Below the pieces are notes generated by a model. The model did no database searches. It saw only the letters and a program-made list of their open reading frames with translations, and was not told the DNA's origin. DNA of 64,000 bases from Tunturibacter psychrotolerans. GTDB lineage: Bacteria; Acidobacteriota; Terriglobia; Terriglobales; Acidobacteriaceae. Of this stretch, positions 62,105 through 64,000 are shown piece by piece; within the stretch, counting starts at the first letter, position 1, and each line of letters starts with the position of its first letter. The stretch covers positions 1,922,001-1,986,000 of the forward strand of contig NZ_CP132942.1 of NCBI RefSeq assembly GCF_040359615.1. Reading direction: 5' to 3'. The position numbers and the translations under genes were made by a program.

Positions 62105-62211
62105 ATTTCTTCGTGGACGACACCATGATGGTGTGCGAAGAACTAAAGTGTGCCACCACCAGCCTATGGCAAAGGGGTGTTGTTTGCAACGTTATCAGCG
62201 ATGAGAAACGA

Positions 62212-62388
62212 TCAGTGCTTGATCAACCACATGATCCAGCTGGCCGCAATGGTGCCGCCGACGAAGAGGACGAAGCAGAAGGCTCCGAAACGGATCATCA
62301 TGCGAGGTTCAGAGCGCTGGGTGATGCCGAAGACGATCGAAGTGAAGAGAGAGAAGAGCAGGACTGCTCCGAAGTGAGAGATGGTCAC
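62212..62388 (-). CDS. 58-residue double-pass membrane protein
   Basis: 58 residues from GTG 62388, which overlaps the stop of the DUF6677 gene by GTGA. GGGAGGAA lies about 6 nt upstream, a strong ribosome site. The protein is two hydrophobic helices, HFGAVLLFSLFTSIVFGIT and IRFGAFCFVLFVGGTIAASW, with a basic loop (QRSEPRMM) between and a short tail (MWLIKH). The coupling and clean reading support a real gene missed by a 60-residue cutoff. No family known to me. It lies between DUF6677 and tRNA-Leu. Confidence 0.8.
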   Translation of the reverse strand: MTISHFGAVLLFSLFTSIVFGITQRSEPRMMIRFGAFCFVLFVGGTIAASWIMWLIKH

Positions 62389-62792
62389 GAGCGCTTCCTC
62401 CCGGTGGCCAGCGAGTGCGCATCGACGGCGGAGATGATATTGAGGAGGCCGGCAACGACCATGAACTTCGTTCCGTAATCGGCGGTGGCAACCTGTACCG
62501 TGACCTGGCCGAGATCGAGCATGCGGGCGAGGATATAGAGCAAGCCGTTGCCGAGGTCGCCGGCGAAGTTAAGGATATCGAGCAGATCGCCGGTATTGGG
62601 CGAGTAGATCTTGCCTTTGAGCGCGAGGCCGATGGTGAACATTGCGACGATCGAGACCATCAGAAGGCCACCCCGAATCCATTTGCGCTGCAGGAGGTGG
62701 CCAGCGCCGGGGATGAGCCAGCCTGCGATGAGCGCCATGGTTGGCATAGAGGAAGTTTGCGCGCTCGTTGATGCTGAAATGTTGGTGGCCAT
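62385..62792 (-). CDS. DUF6677 membrane protein
   Basis: 135 residues from ATG 62792; the frame extends to 62909 without support. The block MALIAGWLIPGAGHLLQRKW followed by IRGGLLMVSIVAMFTIGLAL is characteristic of DUF6677, with three to four hydrophobic segments. The C terminus (YGTKFMVVAGLLNIISAVDA) is a further membrane segment. Function unknown. Its stop overlaps the start of the 58-residue membrane protein, so they are coupled. Confidence 0.87.
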   Translation of the reverse strand: MATNISASTSAQTSSMPTMALIAGWLIPGAGHLLQRKWIRGGLLMVSIVAMFTIGLALKGKIYSPNTGDLLDILNFAGDLGNGLLYILARMLDLGQVTVQVATADYGTKFMVVAGLLNIISAVDAHSLATGRKRS

Positions 62793-63043
62793 TGCTACTT
62801 CGATGATAACAGGACGCCGCAACGCTGGATGGAAGCTGGAGCCAATATCGAGAAGACTAGTTTTGAGAACCGTAGACACGAATTTGCCGAAGACCTGACT
62901 TTCGGGCATTGTCCGAGAAGCCGGTTTTTACACACAAGTGGCCGCGCTGCCCTGTGCGTTTCTCGTGGTTGCCGTGAATCGGCCTCTGCACGCCAAAGCG
63001 TGCTCGCTAGGTCGCTTTGTGAGCGGAAGGAAGTCGCGCCAGG

Positions 63044-63520
63044 TTAGCCGCGCCTGGGGTCCCGGATCGAGACCTCCTGCATGTGCCAGCCGTTGCCGTC
63101 GGGATCACTGAATAGGGCGCGAGAGCGGTAGGAAAGACGCTCGGGATGCAGGCCGCTGCCGCGGCCTTCTGGGCCGTCGTGGAAGAACTCGCCGACCTCG
63201 ACGCCGGCGGCGACCAGCTGGTCCCGGGCGGCCTCGATGTCGGCAACGATCAGGAATGCCTTGCCCGAACCGGGAGCGGCCGACGTGAGGCCCTTGCCGA
63301 AATGGACCGAGCAGCAGGAGCCCGGCGGCGTGAACTGGACCAGGCGGAAATCTTCGCCGGCGGAGCGGTCAATGTTGAGCTCCCATCCGATCCTCTCGTA
63401 AAATTCCTTCGCTCGGTCGACATCCGAAACGGGGATGACGACGACCTCGAGCTTCATGTCAATTCTCGCGACGCCTGCGTTTTTTGCTGCGTCGTTACTA
63501 CAGGCATCATTGGTGCTCAT
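63044..63520 (-). CDS. VOC (glyoxalase-like) family protein
   Basis: 158 residues from ATG 63520, with AGGAGG 5-7 nt upstream; the frame extends to 63568 but has no such signal. MKLEVVVIPVSDVDRAKEFY opens the first unit and SRALFSDPDGNGWHMQEV closes the second; the middle (GSCCSVHFGKGLTSAAPGSG) carries a putative metal or substrate loop. Related to a group of VOC proteins often next to carboxymuconolactone decarboxylase-like genes; a broken one is directly upstream. Substrate unknown. Confidence 0.88.
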   Translation of the reverse strand: MSTNDACSNDAAKNAGVARIDMKLEVVVIPVSDVDRAKEFYERIGWELNIDRSAGEDFRLVQFTPPGSCCSVHFGKGLTSAAPGSGKAFLIVADIEAARDQLVAAGVEVGEFFHDGPEGRGSGLHPERLSYRSRALFSDPDGNGWHMQEVSIRDPRRG

Positions 63521-63629
63521 GGCTACCTCCTGTGTTCCGTGGGGGATCGCCGTCGCGGTTCTCTCCACGAAGGAATGAGGCGACGGATCATCTTCTTAGA
63601 TGTCGGCAAATCTCCGTTTGCGACGAGAC

Positions 63630-63906
63630 CTATTCTTTGAACAAGTGAGATGCGTGGGTAACTGACGCGTTTGCCAGCATTGCCGCGGCGACCATAGCCG
63701 CTTCCGTCAGCATCGTGTCATTTGCTCCGGCCTTGCTAAGGACACTGCGTTGTCAGCGCGAGCGCCACTGTTATCAACTGCTTGTGCAGGACATCGATGG
63801 CACCGGCTTTGAACAACTCTCCATTAAAAGCCCAGAAGGCTTTCGTTGTGTCGTGTGCATTCTCATCGAGTTTCTTGAGCCGAGTGAGATTCTTCATATC
63901 AAACAT
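63630..63906 (-). pseudogene. Deleted carboxymuconolactone decarboxylase-like gene
   Basis: From ATG 63906 (AATGGAGG 6 nt upstream) the frame reads MFDMKNLTRLKKLDENAHDT and on to ALTTQCP, then hits TAG at 63738-63736. In another frame the C-terminal part follows: AGANDTMLTEAAMVAAAML and ASVTHASHLFKE, ending with TAG at 63630-63632. Intact members carry CPYC (redox CxxC) and a His helix in between; this copy has lost about 11 codons plus a frame-breaking number of bases, including the second Cys. The truncated product would be 56 residues and inactive. Confidence 0.8.
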
Positions 63907-64000
63907 ATGAGTGCCTCCATTTCGGTTTTGTGGAAACCGCTTCCGACCTAAGAGGGTGCGGAAAGCGCGTTTGGTTATACGTTTCCGCAGCGATTCCCCA

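Noticed and set aside
61978..62106. N-terminal extension of DUF3467 reading EWRNGRRTWFRSK
   Set aside because: This is a translation of tRNA-Leu, a common artefact; the real start is ATG 61977.
63715..63951. 78-residue plus-strand frame at the window end
   Set aside because: It is the shadow of the minus-strand carboxymuconolactone decarboxylase-like pseudogene.

Overview
The window is chromosomal DNA that most likely comes from an Acidobacteriota genome, class Terriglobia (Acidobacteriaceae-like: Granulicella, Terriglobus, Edaphobacter and relatives). This is inferred from gene content: a 1.2-kb-residue Oar-type TonB-dependent receptor, Gram-negative envelope genes (kdsB, PBP1A, mpl, ldcA), a PEP-CTERM protein, and DUF1844, DUF3467 and DUF6677 proteins. 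There are no transposases, integrases, prophage genes or CRISPR arrays. It reads as ordinary core and lineage-specific chromosome with a few decaying genes and several enzyme-like proteins that have lost their catalytic residues.

Layout. 1-6 kb: a truncated family-2 glycosyltransferase, an MqnC-like radical-SAM relative without its cluster cysteines, a VKOR protein, a PEP-CTERM protein, a Tat-exported phosphoesterase, and a small ribbon-helix-helix-like plus SRPBCC-like gene pair. 6-13 kb: orphan DNA methyltransferase, PP2C phosphatase, 3-hydroxybutyryl-CoA dehydrogenase, HEAT-like secreted protein, MaoC-like protein, MBL hydrolase with a large insert, zinc-finger membrane protein, rhomboid protease. 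13-22 kb (mostly minus): Oar receptor, GAF protein, XRE regulator, methyltransferase, GNAT protein, FabG, DUF2071. 22-30 kb: double-length ThyX, RcnB-like protein, a lipoprotein pseudogene with three frameshifts, recA, and an ECF sigma / zinc anti-sigma / Spy-like stress operon. 30-38 kb: coaD, aspartate aminotransferase, manC, phosphomannomutase, HAD phosphatase, two VOC proteins, kdsB and a CAT-anticodon tRNA. 38-48 kb: S41-like pseudoprotease, PBP1A, then the minus operon ygfZ-DUF1844-MBL-ribF, and a secreted HExxH metallopeptidase. 47-55 kb: mtnP and a PfkB kinase, a GT-C glycosyltransferase, a DapF-like protein, ldcA and mpl (murein recycling), plsC. 54-63 kb (minus): DUF6677, a 58-residue membrane protein, tRNA-Leu, DUF3467, GT39, a CsgG/TPR protein, NfeD, a beta-barrel protein, slipin and a SPOR protein. 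63-64 kb: a VOC protein and a broken carboxymuconolactone decarboxylase-like gene.

The most unusual signal is a conserved non-coding module found twice, once on each strand, directly 3' of an unrelated gene: a C-rich tract, a spacer of 48 or 50 nt, an ungapped 60-nt block (51 of 60 identical) built of two ~29-nt repeats ending in AAAGG-N3-TT(A/G)CGGC, then 21-24 nt and an intrinsic terminator. It looks like a multi-copy 3'UTR or small-RNA family. The second theme is catalytic loss with fold retention: the MqnC-like protein, the S41-like protein (Ser to Gly, Lys to Glu) and the DapF-like protein (both Cys to Ser), the last sitting in a murein-recycling operon.
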